Assembly (NCBI RefSeq): GCF_016863275.1
Contig: NZ_BOOO01000004.1
Span: forward strand, 434,001 to 498,000
DNA: 64,000 nt
Reading direction: 5' to 3'
DNA from: Planotetraspora mira
GTDB taxonomy: Bacteria; Actinomycetota; Actinomycetes; Streptosporangiales; Streptosporangiaceae
A model generated the notes under the pieces. The model was given only the letters and a program-made list of their open reading frames with translations, had not been told where the DNA came from and did no database searches. Below, piece after piece: positions 45,626 through 54,329 of the stretch (position 1 is the first letter of the stretch; each line of letters begins with the position of its first letter). Made by a program: the position numbers and the translations under genes.

Positions 45626-46423
45626 ATGGAACTGGACGGAAAGCATGTGGTGGTGACGGGCGGGGGCAGCGGCATCGGCCGCGCGATGGCGGCGCGGTTC
45701 GCCACGGTCGCCGCGGGGGTCGTCGTCGTGGACCGCGACGGCGCGGCGGCCAGGAAGGTGGCGGACGAGGTGGGAGGCGTGGCGATCGCCGCCGACGTGA
45801 GCCGGGAGCGGGAGATCCTGCGAGTGATCGCGGAGGCGGAGCGGGTCTACGGCCCCATCGACCTCTTCTGTTCCAACGCGGGCCAGGCGCAGCCCCTCGG
45901 CGCCCTGGACGCGGCGGACGAGGGCTGGCTGACGCAGTGGAACGTGCACGTCATGGCACATGTCTGGGCGGCTCGCGCGCTCGTTCCCGCCATGGTCCGG
46001 CGGGGTGGCGGTCATCTGCTCAGCACGGTCTCCGCGGTCGGCCTGCTGATGGTCCCCGGCGCCGTCCCCTACACCGTCACCAAGCACGCCGCGCTGGCCC
46101 TGGCCGAGTCGCTGGCCGTGCTCTATCGGGGGTCGGGGGTCGGTTTCTCGTGCCTGTGCCCCGCCTTCGTGGACACGCCGCTGACCGCAGGGGTGCACGA
46201 CACACCGGTCGGCCGGTTCCTGCGTCTCAACGGTGAGTCCATCGAGCCCGCGGCGGTCGCCGACATCGTCGTCGAAGGGTTGCGGGAGGAGCGCTTCCTG
46301 ATCTTCACCCATCCGGAGACGGAGTCGGCCATGCGCCTTCGGGCCACCGACCACGAGCGGTTCCTGGATTTCACGGCGGACGTCTGGGCGGCGGCGAACA
46401 CCGCCGAGAGACCGGCGGGGTGA
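45626..46423 (+). CDS. Short-chain dehydrogenase/reductase
   Basis: A 265-residue classical SDR. TGGGSGIGRAMAARFA is the cofactor site, then LFCSNAGQAQPLG, and the catalytic residues lie in LLSTVSAVGLL (Ser) and VPYTVTKHAALALAE (Tyr-x-x-x-Lys). The C terminus with IFTHPETESAMRLRATDHER is shared with the SDR at 57513-58307, so they are paralogues of one subgroup. The start is ATG 45626. It is divergent from DUF4192. Substrate unknown. Confidence 0.92.
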   Translation: MELDGKHVVVTGGGSGIGRAMAARFATVAAGVVVVDRDGAAARKVADEVGGVAIAADVSREREILRVIAEAERVYGPIDLFCSNAGQAQPLGALDAADEGWLTQWNVHVMAHVWAARALVPAMVRRGGGHLLSTVSAVGLLMVPGAVPYTVTKHAALALAESLAVLYRGSGVGFSCLCPAFVDTPLTAGVHDTPVGRFLRLNGESIEPAAVADIVVEGLREERFLIFTHPETESAMRLRATDHERFLDFTADVWAAANTAERPAG

Positions 46424-46472
46424 TCCATCACGAGCGGTCCGCCATCGTGCACCGGCCGGCCGCCCGGCGCGT

Positions 46473-47237
46473 TCACGACGGCGAAACGGCCAGCCGTCCC
46501 CTGACCATCATGGCGGCCCCCGCCACGGCCCCCGGCATCGCGACGACGACGACCAGCGGCACGAGGAAGGCCAGGAAGACGGGGATGCCGAAGCCCAGCG
46601 ACATGGCCAGGTTGGAGCGGAGCAGGGCGAACCGCTCCTTGCGCGCGACGCCCCGCCGCTCCAGGGCGAGGGCCGTCAACTCCACGGTGAGGAAGAACCC
46701 GGAGACGATCGCGCCGAGTACCGGGACGACCGTCTGCCCGATGACCGGAACGAAGCCCAGCACGAACAGGGGAACGGTGAACATCAGGACGTAGACGAGC
46801 GTGATGAGGCTGTCGCGGATCGACCGGAAGAACGTCCGCCAGAAGGGCAGGTCCACCCCACCGGGAAGGCCGCCGAGATCCTCCTCGACCTTCTCCGACA
46901 ACTTCTCGTAGAAGGGCTCCCCGATGGCCAGGGCCACCGCCGTGAAGGTCACGACGGCGAGCGCGAGCCCGCCCACGAAGATCATGATGCCGACGAGGGT
47001 GCGGAAGACGTCACGCCAGCCCCAGTCGTCGGCGAACGGGGTGACCCACTCCGCCACATCGGACGCGTGCGTGCCGATCCATATCAGTGCGAAAACGTAG
47101 AGCACCAGGGCGATCAACGCCGGGATCAGCCCGAACAACCACCACCGTGGATGCCTGGCCACCCAGCCGGCTCCCTTGAGCACGAAGCCGATGCCGTCGG
47201 CGAAACCGCCGACTCCCCGCCGTCCGATGCCGCTCAT
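46473..47237 (-). CDS. EI24/CysZ-like membrane protein
   Basis: A 254-residue integral membrane protein of the EI24 superfamily. It opens GFADGIGFVLKGAGWVARHP, then has four or more long hydrophobic segments and the central amphipathic region EPFYEKLSEKVEEDLGG that is typical of the family, and NLAMSLGFGIP near the end. CysZ relatives import sulfate in enterobacteria, but the role of the actinobacterial branch is open. It starts 10 bases after the maf stop and is co-transcribed with it. Confidence 0.87.
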   Translation of the reverse strand: MSGIGRRGVGGFADGIGFVLKGAGWVARHPRWWLFGLIPALIALVLYVFALIWIGTHASDVAEWVTPFADDWGWRDVFRTLVGIMIFVGGLALAVVTFTAVALAIGEPFYEKLSEKVEEDLGGLPGGVDLPFWRTFFRSIRDSLITLVYVLMFTVPLFVLGFVPVIGQTVVPVLGAIVSGFFLTVELTALALERRGVARKERFALLRSNLAMSLGFGIPVFLAFLVPLVVVVAMPGAVAGAAMMVRGRLAVSPS

Positions 47238-47247
47238 GCCCGGCAGG

Positions 47248-47835
47248 CTAGCGCCACAGGCTCGTGACGGACACACCCAATTCACCGAAAAGACGGCGCA
47301 GCAGCGGAAGCGAGATGCCGAGGACGTTTCCGTGGTCGCCGTCGATGCCGTCGATGAACCAGCCGCCCAGTCCGTCGAGGGTGAACGCCCCGGCGACCCG
47401 CAGAGGCTCCCCGCTCGCCGCATAGGCGGAGATCTCCTCGTCGGTCGGCGAGCCGAACCGGACGACCGTGGCGCCGACCTCGGAGATCGCGCGGCCGGCC
47501 TCGACATCGATGACGCAGTGGCCGGTCAGGAGCCGCCCATGCCTGCCCCGCATCGCCCGCCACCGCTCGATCGCCTCCTTGGGCGATCCCGGCTTGCCGT
47601 ACGCGACTCCGTCGAGTTCGAGCACCGAGTCACAGCCGATGACGATCCCCGACTTCAGGGATTTCGCCACAACGGACGCCTTGGCCTCGGCGAGGGCCCG
47701 GCAGAGGCGCTCGGGCGAGTCGGCCACGACGGCCTCCTCGTCGAACCCGCTGACGATCACCTTCGGGTCGAGGCCGGCCCCGCGCAGCACACCGAGACGA
47801 GCAGGGGAAGCGGATGCCAGAACAAGCTGAGTCAC
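47248..47835 (-). CDS. maf: Maf-family nucleotide pyrophosphatase
   Basis: A 195-residue Maf protein. Signature parts are [18 protein letters not shown] at the N terminus (SxSPRR-type, here SPARLGVL), [12 protein letters not shown] with the catalytic Asp, GKPGSPKEA and [23 protein letters not shown]. It hydrolyses non-canonical or excess nucleoside triphosphates (dTTP, UTP, modified bases) to monophosphates. It heads a two-gene unit with the EI24-like membrane protein and is divergent from the ion channel gene. Confidence 0.94.
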   Translation of the reverse strand: MTQLVLASASPARLGVLRGAGLDPKVIVSGFDEEAVVADSPERLCRALAEAKASVVAKSLKSGIVIGCDSVLELDGVAYGKPGSPKEAIERWRAMRGRHGRLLTGHCVIDVEAGRAISEVGATVVRFGSPTDEEISAYAASGEPLRVAGAFTLDGLGGWFIDGIDGDHGNVLGISLPLLRRLFGELGVSVTSLWR

Positions 47836-47903
47836 ACCACCAGAGCCTAGTGGCCCCTAATATGAGTCGATCAATGATCGTATTTGTCCGGAGGAGCTGT
47901 CTT

Positions 47904-49769
47904 TTGTCGAGGGCGACTGTCAGGGAACGCCTGAGGTACTGGTTCGACAACACCATGGCGAAGGGCACGGGTGCCCTCATCGGCTGGCTGGCCCTTCTGT
48001 CGGTCACCCTGATCCTGGCCGTCAGCGGGCTGGTCCTGTGGCTGACGCCAGGCGAGGTGAACGCCCACGAGGGCTGGACCGGCGTGTTGTGGATGACGCT
48101 GATGCGCGCCCTGAGCCCCGGCAAGATCGCCAGTGATACCGGCACCGCCCCGTTCCTCGGCCTGATGCTCGTCGCGTCACTCGGTGGCATCTTCATCGTG
48201 AGCATCCTGGTCGGCGTGCTCTCCACCGGTCTCAAGGGCAAGATCGAGGAGTTGCGCAAGGGCCGCTCGCGGATCATCGAGAGCGGCCACACCGTGATCC
48301 TCGGCTGGTCCGAGCAGGTCTTCACGATCGTCTCCGAACTCGTGAAGGCGCACGCCAGTCAGCGGGGGTCGGTCATCGCGATCCTCGCGGACATGGACAA
48401 GCCCGCGATGGAGGACGCCATCCGCACGCGGGTCGGCGACACCGGTAAGACGCGCCTGGTCTGCCGCACCGGGCGGCCGACCGAGCCCGCCGACCTCGAC
48501 CTGATGAACCTCGACGCGGCGCGTTCCGTCGTCGTCCTGTCCCCGCAGAGCGAGGAGCCGGACGCCCATGTCATCAAGACGCTGCTCGCGCTGGCCAAGC
48601 GGGCCGGCGACCATCCGCCGGTGGTGGCCGCCATCGCCGCCTCCGGCAACATGGCGGCCGCCCGCCTCGCCGGCGGCCCGGGGGTCCACCTGGTCGACTC
48701 CGTCGACACCGTCTCCCGGCTGATCGTGCAGTCGTCCCGGCAGTCCGGCATGTCGGTCGTGTGCATGGACCTGCTGAACTTCGACGGCGGCGAGATCTAC
48801 CTCCGTTCCGACCCGGCGCTCGCGGGCCAGCCGTACGGGAAGACGCTGGGGGCCTACGCCTCCGCGACCGTCATCGGCCTGCGCACGGCCGGGGGCGTCA
48901 TGCTCAACCCGCCGATGGACACCCTGCTGGGCACCTCCGACCAGATCATCGTGATCGCCCAGGACGACTCCCTCATCCGGCTGGCGGGAGACGCCGCCGC
49001 GATCGATGAGGAGCACATCCGCGACCACGAACGCGCGCGGCCGGGACCCGGGCGGACCCTGCTGCTCGGCTGGAACGCACGGGCGGCCCAGATCGTGCGC
49101 TACCTCGACGGGTACGTCCCCGCCGGGTCGGTCCTCGACGTCGCGAGCGACCACCCCGGAGCCGGTGACGGACTGGTCGGCCTGCACAACCTCACGGTCA
49201 GCGTCAAGGACTGCGAGACCACCGACAGGTACGCCCTGGAGTCGCTGGAGGTCGGGCTCTACCAGCACGTGATCGTGTTGTCGGACGACCGGCACCATCC
49301 CCACCATGCGGACACCCGCACGCTGATGACCCTGCTGCAGCTTCGCGACATGCAGGCGACCCTGGGCGAGCGGTACTCGATCGTGAGCGAGATGCACGAC
49401 GAGAACAACCGCACGCTGGCGGAGGTGACCGAGGCCGACGACATCGTGATCAGCGACACGGTCGTCGGTCTGCTGCTCGCGCAACTCGCCGAGAGCCCGC
49501 ACCTGAGCGAGGTGTTCGGCTACCTCTTCGACTCCCGCGGATCGGAGATCTACCCGCGCCCGGCGGACGACTACGTCACCGGGGGTGCGCCGGTCGCCTT
49601 CCCCACCGTGGTCGAGGCGGCCCGCCGGAGGGGAGAGACCGCGATCGGGTATCGCCTGGCCGCGGGATCGGGCGAGGCACCGCACTTCGGCGTCGTCCTC
49701 AACCCGGACAGGTCACGCCTTGTGGTGCTCGGGCCCGGCGACTCGGTGATCGTGCTCGCGGAGCGCTGA
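47904..49769 (+). CDS. CASTOR/POLLUX-like ion channel with RCK domains
   Basis: About 621 residues. Two membrane helices (near 15-40 and 85-110) flank a pore region with VLWMTLMRALSPGKIASDTG, and the rest is cytoplasmic. RCK/TrkA-N-like domains follow: HTVILGWSEQVFTIVSELV, then a second GRTLLLGWNARAAQIVRYLD. This is the architecture of plant CASTOR/POLLUX and their bacterial relatives, which are ligand-gated (Ca2+ or nucleotide) K+ channels. I favour TTG 47904 because GGAGGAG ends seven bases before it; ATG 47862 or 47874 would add 14 or 10 residues. Confidence 0.88.
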   Translation: MSRATVRERLRYWFDNTMAKGTGALIGWLALLSVTLILAVSGLVLWLTPGEVNAHEGWTGVLWMTLMRALSPGKIASDTGTAPFLGLMLVASLGGIFIVSILVGVLSTGLKGKIEELRKGRSRIIESGHTVILGWSEQVFTIVSELVKAHASQRGSVIAILADMDKPAMEDAIRTRVGDTGKTRLVCRTGRPTEPADLDLMNLDAARSVVVLSPQSEEPDAHVIKTLLALAKRAGDHPPVVAAIAASGNMAAARLAGGPGVHLVDSVDTVSRLIVQSSRQSGMSVVCMDLLNFDGGEIYLRSDPALAGQPYGKTLGAYASATVIGLRTAGGVMLNPPMDTLLGTSDQIIVIAQDDSLIRLAGDAAAIDEEHIRDHERARPGPGRTLLLGWNARAAQIVRYLDGYVPAGSVLDVASDHPGAGDGLVGLHNLTVSVKDCETTDRYALESLEVGLYQHVIVLSDDRHHPHHADTRTLMTLLQLRDMQATLGERYSIVSEMHDENNRTLAEVTEADDIVISDTVVGLLLAQLAESPHLSEVFGYLFDSRGSEIYPRPADDYVTGGAPVAFPTVVEAARRRGETAIGYRLAAGSGEAPHFGVVLNPDRSRLVVLGPGDSVIVLAER

Positions 49770-49776
49770 CCCCGCG

Positions 49777-50688
49777 TCAGGGCACCTTGATCCCGGACAC
49801 CACACTGTTGATGTCGCGCCAGGCCTTCTTCTGCGTGTCCGGGATGACGGCGTACACCAGGGCGGGCTTCTTGTTCGGGACGTCGATCACGACGACCGCG
49901 GCCGACGAGGTCCGCTTCTTGCCCTTGACCTTGTAGTGCGCGTTGAAGCCGAGCACGACGGCGTCCCTCTTGCCGATGGTGAGGTCGTCCATCGCCGTCC
50001 AGGTCAGCGTGGTGCCCTTCGGCTGGTACTTCAGCGTCCACCGGGCGGCCAGCAGGGCGGTGTCGCGCATGTCGTCCTGCGCCGCGACGGGCAGGGGGCA
50101 GGAGATGACCATGCCGCGGACCGGTGACCCCTTCACCTGGGGGAGATCCTGCCGCGAGCCGAAGGCCTTGGTCTTCACGGGCCGCCAGACCTTGGTGAAC
50201 TTCGGGACGGAGACGCCCGACCGGCGGTCCTTGAGCACCCCGTGCCTGGGGGCGGGCTTCCCCGGCAGCCGGCCCAGCTTCTTCTCGGTGTCGGGCAGTT
50301 CCTGCAGTCGCGAGTCGGCGAACGCCGCCGCCAGCACCGCCGGGATCGTCGGTGTGGGGGTCGGTGTGGGAGTCGGCGACGGGCTCAGGGTCGGAGTCGC
50401 CGTGGCCATCAGCGGGGAGTGCGCCGGCTTCGCGGCGGCCGCGTGAGGAGGCTCGGATCCGGTCTTGCCGAGGACCACGATGGTCGCCACCGTGCCCACC
50501 CCCACGACCGCGGCGGCGCCGGCGATGATCCGGTAGATCACCCGCATCGGGAGGTCGCCGAGCCCCTTGCGCCCGCCCGGAGGAGCCGGCGGAGCCAGCG
50601 GAACCGTGATCTTCGGGAGGGGGGTCGTCTCCGCCTCGGCCGCAACATAAGTGGGAACAGCTTTCGTCCCATAGTCCCCAGGTGCCAC
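49777..50688 (-). CDS. Membrane-anchored protein with extracytoplasmic domain, paralogue of 26147-28078
   Basis: A 303-residue protein starting at GTG. A Pro-rich cytoplasmic tail of 47 residues leads to a membrane helix at about 48-72, a Pro/Thr linker (SPSPTPTPTPTPT) and a folded domain of about 180 residues outside. That domain contains GVSVPKFTKVWRPVKT and ends ALVYAVIPDTQKKAWRDINSVV, which aligns by eye with the end of the larger protein at 26147-28078. No enzyme motif is visible. It is convergent with the channel gene (7 bases) and its role is unknown. Confidence 0.82.
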   Translation of the reverse strand: MAPGDYGTKAVPTYVAAEAETTPLPKITVPLAPPAPPGGRKGLGDLPMRVIYRIIAGAAAVVGVGTVATIVVLGKTGSEPPHAAAAKPAHSPLMATATPTLSPSPTPTPTPTPTIPAVLAAAFADSRLQELPDTEKKLGRLPGKPAPRHGVLKDRRSGVSVPKFTKVWRPVKTKAFGSRQDLPQVKGSPVRGMVISCPLPVAAQDDMRDTALLAARWTLKYQPKGTTLTWTAMDDLTIGKRDAVVLGFNAHYKVKGKKRTSSAAVVVIDVPNKKPALVYAVIPDTQKKAWRDINSVVSGIKVP

Positions 50689-50734
50689 GGATCGGAGCGT
50701 ACGGCATATCCCGGTATTTCGTGTCCGATCTCGA

Positions 50735-51397
50735 TCACACTTCGAAAACGCCCAGCCGCAGCCAGGGGGCGTCGGCGACCACCGTCGCGGAGCCCGGTTC
50801 GATCTCCGTGAAGCCGGCGTCCCTGACGATCGGGAGGCCGCTGTCCACCAGCGTGGACCACCTGTCCGGACCCGCCGTCCGCACGGCCGTCGCGAACCCG
50901 CGGTCCCTCCACGCGGCCCGGGCGGACTCGTCGGATCCCCACCACGCGAGCTGCGCGCCGTGCCCCGCCTGAGCCATCGCCTTGCCGGCGGTCATGTCAA
51001 GGTGCGGGTTGATCCAGAGCACCGGCCCGTCCGCGGCCGACGGCGGCGGCGCGGAGTCGGCGAGATCGGTGCCGGAGACCTGCAGGCGCGACAGGTCCTT
51101 GGGCCAGTCGTCCAGGGGCACCGGCGGATGGACGCGGACCTCCGCGGTGCGCACCGTCACGGTGATGCCGGGCAGCGCCAGCACGCGCCGCCACTCCGCG
51201 CCCCGCGCCCGTCTGACCACCTTCCGGATCCGGTGGTCCTCCCATTCGGTGATGGCCTCGTCCCAGGCGTCCCTCTGCTCCTGGAGGGGGTCGAGCAGGC
51301 TCAGCACGGCCGTCGCCGCGGCCTCGAGCGCGTCGGTGCGCTCCGGTGGGGCGGCGCGCTCGATCCTGACCACGAGGGGAAGTACACGTTCGGTCAC
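50735..51397 (-). CDS. Peptidyl-tRNA hydrolase Pth2-family protein
   Basis: A 220-residue protein starting at GTG 51397. The C-terminal 120 residues carry the Pth2 signature: TAGKAMAQAGHGAQLAWWG, with the GxG and Gln-Ala-Gly-His-Gly pattern. The N-terminal half with VLALPGITVTVRTAEVRVHPP is an extra domain found in actinobacterial members. Pth2 enzymes release peptides from stalled peptidyl-tRNA, a backup to Pth1. The start overlaps the stop of the upstream MFS gene by four bases, so it is translationally coupled to it, an odd pairing. Confidence 0.85.
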   Translation of the reverse strand: MTERVLPLVVRIERAAPPERTDALEAAATAVLSLLDPLQEQRDAWDEAITEWEDHRIRKVVRRARGAEWRRVLALPGITVTVRTAEVRVHPPVPLDDWPKDLSRLQVSGTDLADSAPPPSAADGPVLWINPHLDMTAGKAMAQAGHGAQLAWWGSDESARAAWRDRGFATAVRTAGPDRWSTLVDSGLPIVRDAGFTEIEPGSATVVADAPWLRLGVFEV

Positions 51398-52653
51398 CCG
51401 ACCAGGATCGCAGCCTTCCGGCTCTGCCCCGTCCCGGTGATGACGCGGAACGACATCAGCGCGGCGAACAGGCACAACACTCCCGCGCCGTACCACGCGA
51501 GGTCGTAGTTGCCGAGGTGGTCCCTGGTCACACCGGCCACGCTCGCCGCGATGGCCGCGCCGACCTGATGCGAGGCGAACACCCAGCCGAAGACCACCGA
51601 CCCCTCCTGACCGAAGATCTTGCGGCACAGGGCCACCGTCGGAGGCACGGTCGCCACCCAGTCGAGGCCGTAGAAGATGATGAACACCAGCATGCTCGGC
51701 TGGGTCGTCGCGGCGAACAGCTGCGGCAGGACCAGCAGCGACAGACCACGCAGCGTGTAGTAGAAGGTGAGCAGGATCCGCGAGTCGACCCGGTCGCTCA
51801 GCCAGCCGGAGGCGACGGTTCCCACGATGTCGAAGACGCCGATGACCGCGAGCAGCGACGCGGCCGCGGTCTCGCCCATGCCGTGGTCGTGCGCCGCCGG
51901 GATGAAGTGGGTGCCCACCAGCCCGTTCGTGCTGGCCCCGCAGATCGCGAAGCCGCCCACGAGGTACCAGAACTGCCTGCGCCGCGCCGCCTGGCCCAGC
52001 ACCCTGATCGCCCGCGCGGCCGCTCCCCCGCCGGCGGGCCGTACGGCCGGCTCGGTGGCGCCGAGCGCGGTCAGGCCGACCTCCTCCGGAGTGTCGCGGA
52101 GCAGGAACCACACGAGCGGGACGACGGCGAGGGCTGCGGCCGACACGGTCAGCGCCGCGGTCCGCCAGCCCTGCATCTCGGCCATGTGCGCGAGCACCGG
52201 AAGGAAGACGAGCTGACCCGTGGCGCCGCCGGCCGTCAGCACCCCGGTGACGAGGCCGCGATGGCTGACGAACCACCGGTCGGTGAGCGTGGCCGCGAAG
52301 ACGAGCGCCATCGAGCCCGTTCCCGCCCCGACCAGCACCCCCCACAGGGCGATGAGCTGCCAACTCGCGGTCATGTAGACGGTGAGGCCGCTGCCCGCCG
52401 CGACCAGCAGCAGGGCGAGGGTCACCACCCGCCGCATCCCGAACCGGTCCATCAGAGCCGCCGCGAAGGGCGCGAAGAGGCCGTAGAACATCAGGTTGAC
52501 CGAGACCGCGAGCGAGATCGTGCCCCTCGTCCACCCGAACTCGTCCTGAAGCGGCGTGATCAACACGCCGGGGGTGGCCCGGAAGCCCGCGGCCCCGATG
52601 ATGGCCACGAAGGCGACGGCGGCCACGATCCAGGCGCGATGCAGAGATCTCAT
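51394..52653 (-). CDS. MFS transporter
   Basis: A 419-residue major facilitator protein with 12 predicted helices. It begins AWIVAAVAFVAIIGAAGFRA and has the motif-A-like loop ALMDRFGMRRVVTLALLL between helices 2 and 3 and a second copy GWLSDRVDSRILLTFYY after helix 8. This form resembles the monocarboxylate/oxalate-formate antiporter group. It is divergent from a GlxA-type regulator with 72 bases between starts, which is the likely control pair, and is coupled downstream to the Pth2-like gene. Confidence 0.9.
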   Translation of the reverse strand: MRSLHRAWIVAAVAFVAIIGAAGFRATPGVLITPLQDEFGWTRGTISLAVSVNLMFYGLFAPFAAALMDRFGMRRVVTLALLLVAAGSGLTVYMTASWQLIALWGVLVGAGTGSMALVFAATLTDRWFVSHRGLVTGVLTAGGATGQLVFLPVLAHMAEMQGWRTAALTVSAAALAVVPLVWFLLRDTPEEVGLTALGATEPAVRPAGGGAAARAIRVLGQAARRRQFWYLVGGFAICGASTNGLVGTHFIPAAHDHGMGETAAASLLAVIGVFDIVGTVASGWLSDRVDSRILLTFYYTLRGLSLLVLPQLFAATTQPSMLVFIIFYGLDWVATVPPTVALCRKIFGQEGSVVFGWVFASHQVGAAIAASVAGVTRDHLGNYDLAWYGAGVLCLFAALMSFRVITGTGQSRKAAILVG

Positions 52654-52725
52654 GGGCCCCAATCCTGAACGGCGCCGCTCCGCCCGGCCAGTGGCCGGAT
52701 GGCCAATATGTGAAAGAATCAGGCC

Positions 52726-53721
52726 ATGCATCGCATCGCCGTAGTGGTCCTGGATGACTTCGCGACTCTCGACGTCGGCATTCCGGGCCAGGTGTTCTGG
52801 TGCGCCGTCGATCCGGACCCCCTCTACGAGGTGGTCACCTGCACGCCCGGCGGGCTGCCGGTGCGGACCTCGGCCGCGGGATTCAGCGTGGTGCCCGACC
52901 ACGACCTCGGGGTGCTGACGAGCGCCGACACGGTGGTGATCCCGGGGGTCCACAGCGGCTCGGTCATGACCGACGGCACCATCGACCCCGACCTGCGGGA
53001 CGCGCTGCGGGAGGCGGCGCGGCGCAGCCGGATCCTGTCCATCTGCACCGGCGCGTTCGTGCTGGCCGCCGCGGGCCTGCTCGACGACCGTCCCGCGACG
53101 ACGCACTGGCGCAACGCCGACCTGTTCCGCGCCCTCTACCCGCGTGTACGGCTCACGCCGGATGTGCTGTTCGTCGACGACGGGGACATCCTGACCTCGG
53201 CGGGCGTCTCCTCGGGGATCGACCTGTGCCTGCACGTCATCCGCCGCGACCACGGCAGCGGGGTCGCCAACCGGACGGCCAGGCGCTGCGTGACCGCACC
53301 GTTCAGAGAGGGAGGCCAGGCGCAGTACATCGAGCGCCCGCTCCCCGACCCGGCGGGCACGAGCACGGCCGCCACCCGCGCCTGGATGCTGGAGAACCTG
53401 CAGGACCCGCTGGACCTGGCCGTCCTGGCGTCACACGCCCGGATGAGCGTCCGGACGTTCACGCGGCGGTTCCGGGAGGAGACCGGCCTGAGTCCAGCCA
53501 GGTGGCTGACCCGGCTACGGGTGGAGCACGCCCGCCATCTGCTGGAGACGACGGACCTCCCCGTGGACGTGATCGCCCGGCAGGCCGGTTTCGGCACGGC
53601 CGTCTCGTTGCGGCAGCACCTCCACACGGCCGTGGGAGTCTCGCCCCTGGCCTACCGTCAGACCTTCCGCACGCCGTTCGCCGACGTGGTCCCCTCTACC
53701 GGCTCCCCAGCCCTTCGATGA
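52726..53721 (+). CDS. GlxA-family AraC-type transcriptional regulator
   Basis: A 331-residue regulator with an N-terminal DJ-1/PfpI domain (residues 1-185) and a C-terminal AraC helix-turn-helix pair (about 220-315: LASHARMSVRTFTRRFREET, then VDVIARQAGFGTAVSLRQH). The nucleophile elbow position reads LSICTGAFVLAAAG, with the Cys kept. GlxA/FtrA-like activators sense small metabolites, often amines or thiols. It is divergent from an MFS transporter gene, its probable target, and overlaps the end of the convergent TetR gene by 26 bases. Confidence 0.93.
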   Translation: MHRIAVVVLDDFATLDVGIPGQVFWCAVDPDPLYEVVTCTPGGLPVRTSAAGFSVVPDHDLGVLTSADTVVIPGVHSGSVMTDGTIDPDLRDALREAARRSRILSICTGAFVLAAAGLLDDRPATTHWRNADLFRALYPRVRLTPDVLFVDDGDILTSAGVSSGIDLCLHVIRRDHGSGVANRTARRCVTAPFREGGQAQYIERPLPDPAGTSTAATRAWMLENLQDPLDLAVLASHARMSVRTFTRRFREETGLSPARWLTRLRVEHARHLLETTDLPVDVIARQAGFGTAVSLRQHLHTAVGVSPLAYRQTFRTPFADVVPSTGSPALR

Positions 53722-54247
53722 ACAACGTGATCATGCGGTCGGCGAGCTCGGGTGACCGCTCCGTCGCGACCGACAGGGCGTGGATCACCTTGAACAGCTC
53801 CGCGACCTCCAGGTCCTCGCGTACGGCTCCCACCTCCTGTGCCCTGCCGAGCAGGAGACCGGCGGCCCGGTAGAGCATTTCACGGCAGGTGGCGAACAAC
53901 TCCGACTCCGGGCCGAGCGTGGCCACGAGCGCCGTGTTGAGCCCGCGCTTGGCGACGGAGTGGGCCAGGGTCGAGTGCAGCCACGTGACCAGCGCCTCCC
54001 CCTGATCCGGGTGCGAGGCGAGCTCCTCCGCCTCCGCGGCGAGGATCTCTATCTGGTCCCGGTAGACCGCCTCCTGGAGTGCCTGACGTGTCGGGAAGTG
54101 CCGGTAGAGCGTCCCGATCCCCACACCCGCGCGGCGGGCGACCTCCTCCATCGGCGCGTCGGGACCGTCCTGCCCGAACAGCTCCCGGGCCTGCTCCAGC
54201 AGACGGTCGTAGTTGCGGCGCGCGTCGGCGCGCATGGGCCTGCTCAT
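53696..54247 (-). CDS. TetR-family regulator of the adjacent MFS efflux gene
   Basis: A 183-residue TetR regulator. The DNA-binding domain is at residues 10-60 (VARRAGVGIGTLYRHFPTRQALQEAV). The C-terminal domain with LATLGPESELFATCREML is of the SbtR-like TetR_C type. It is divergent from a DHA2-type MFS exporter gene, and two matching palindromes lie between the two starts, so it very likely represses both. Its 3' end overlaps the GlxA-type gene. Confidence 0.93.
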   Translation of the reverse strand: MSRPMRADARRNYDRLLEQARELFGQDGPDAPMEEVARRAGVGIGTLYRHFPTRQALQEAVYRDQIEILAAEAEELASHPDQGEALVTWLHSTLAHSVAKRGLNTALVATLGPESELFATCREMLYRAAGLLLGRAQEVGAVREDLEVAELFKVIHALSVATERSPELADRMITLFIEGLGSR

Positions 54248-54266
54248 AGTCGACACCCTTGCAAAG

Positions 54267-54307
54267 CGGAGGTAGCCTCCGTATATTGCGATTCGGAGGC
54301 TTCCTCC
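54267..54307. promoter_or_regulatory. Two operator palindromes between TetR and MFS efflux genes
   Basis: CGGAGG-TAG-CCTCCG (54267-54281) and GGAGG-CTT-CCTCC (54295-54307) share the half site GGAGG around a three-base centre and are 27 bases apart. They occupy the 82-base gap between the divergent TetR and MFS genes, the expected place for TetR binding. Confidence 0.75.
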
Positions 54308-54329
54308 ACTTAATCTCCTGGAGGCTCGT

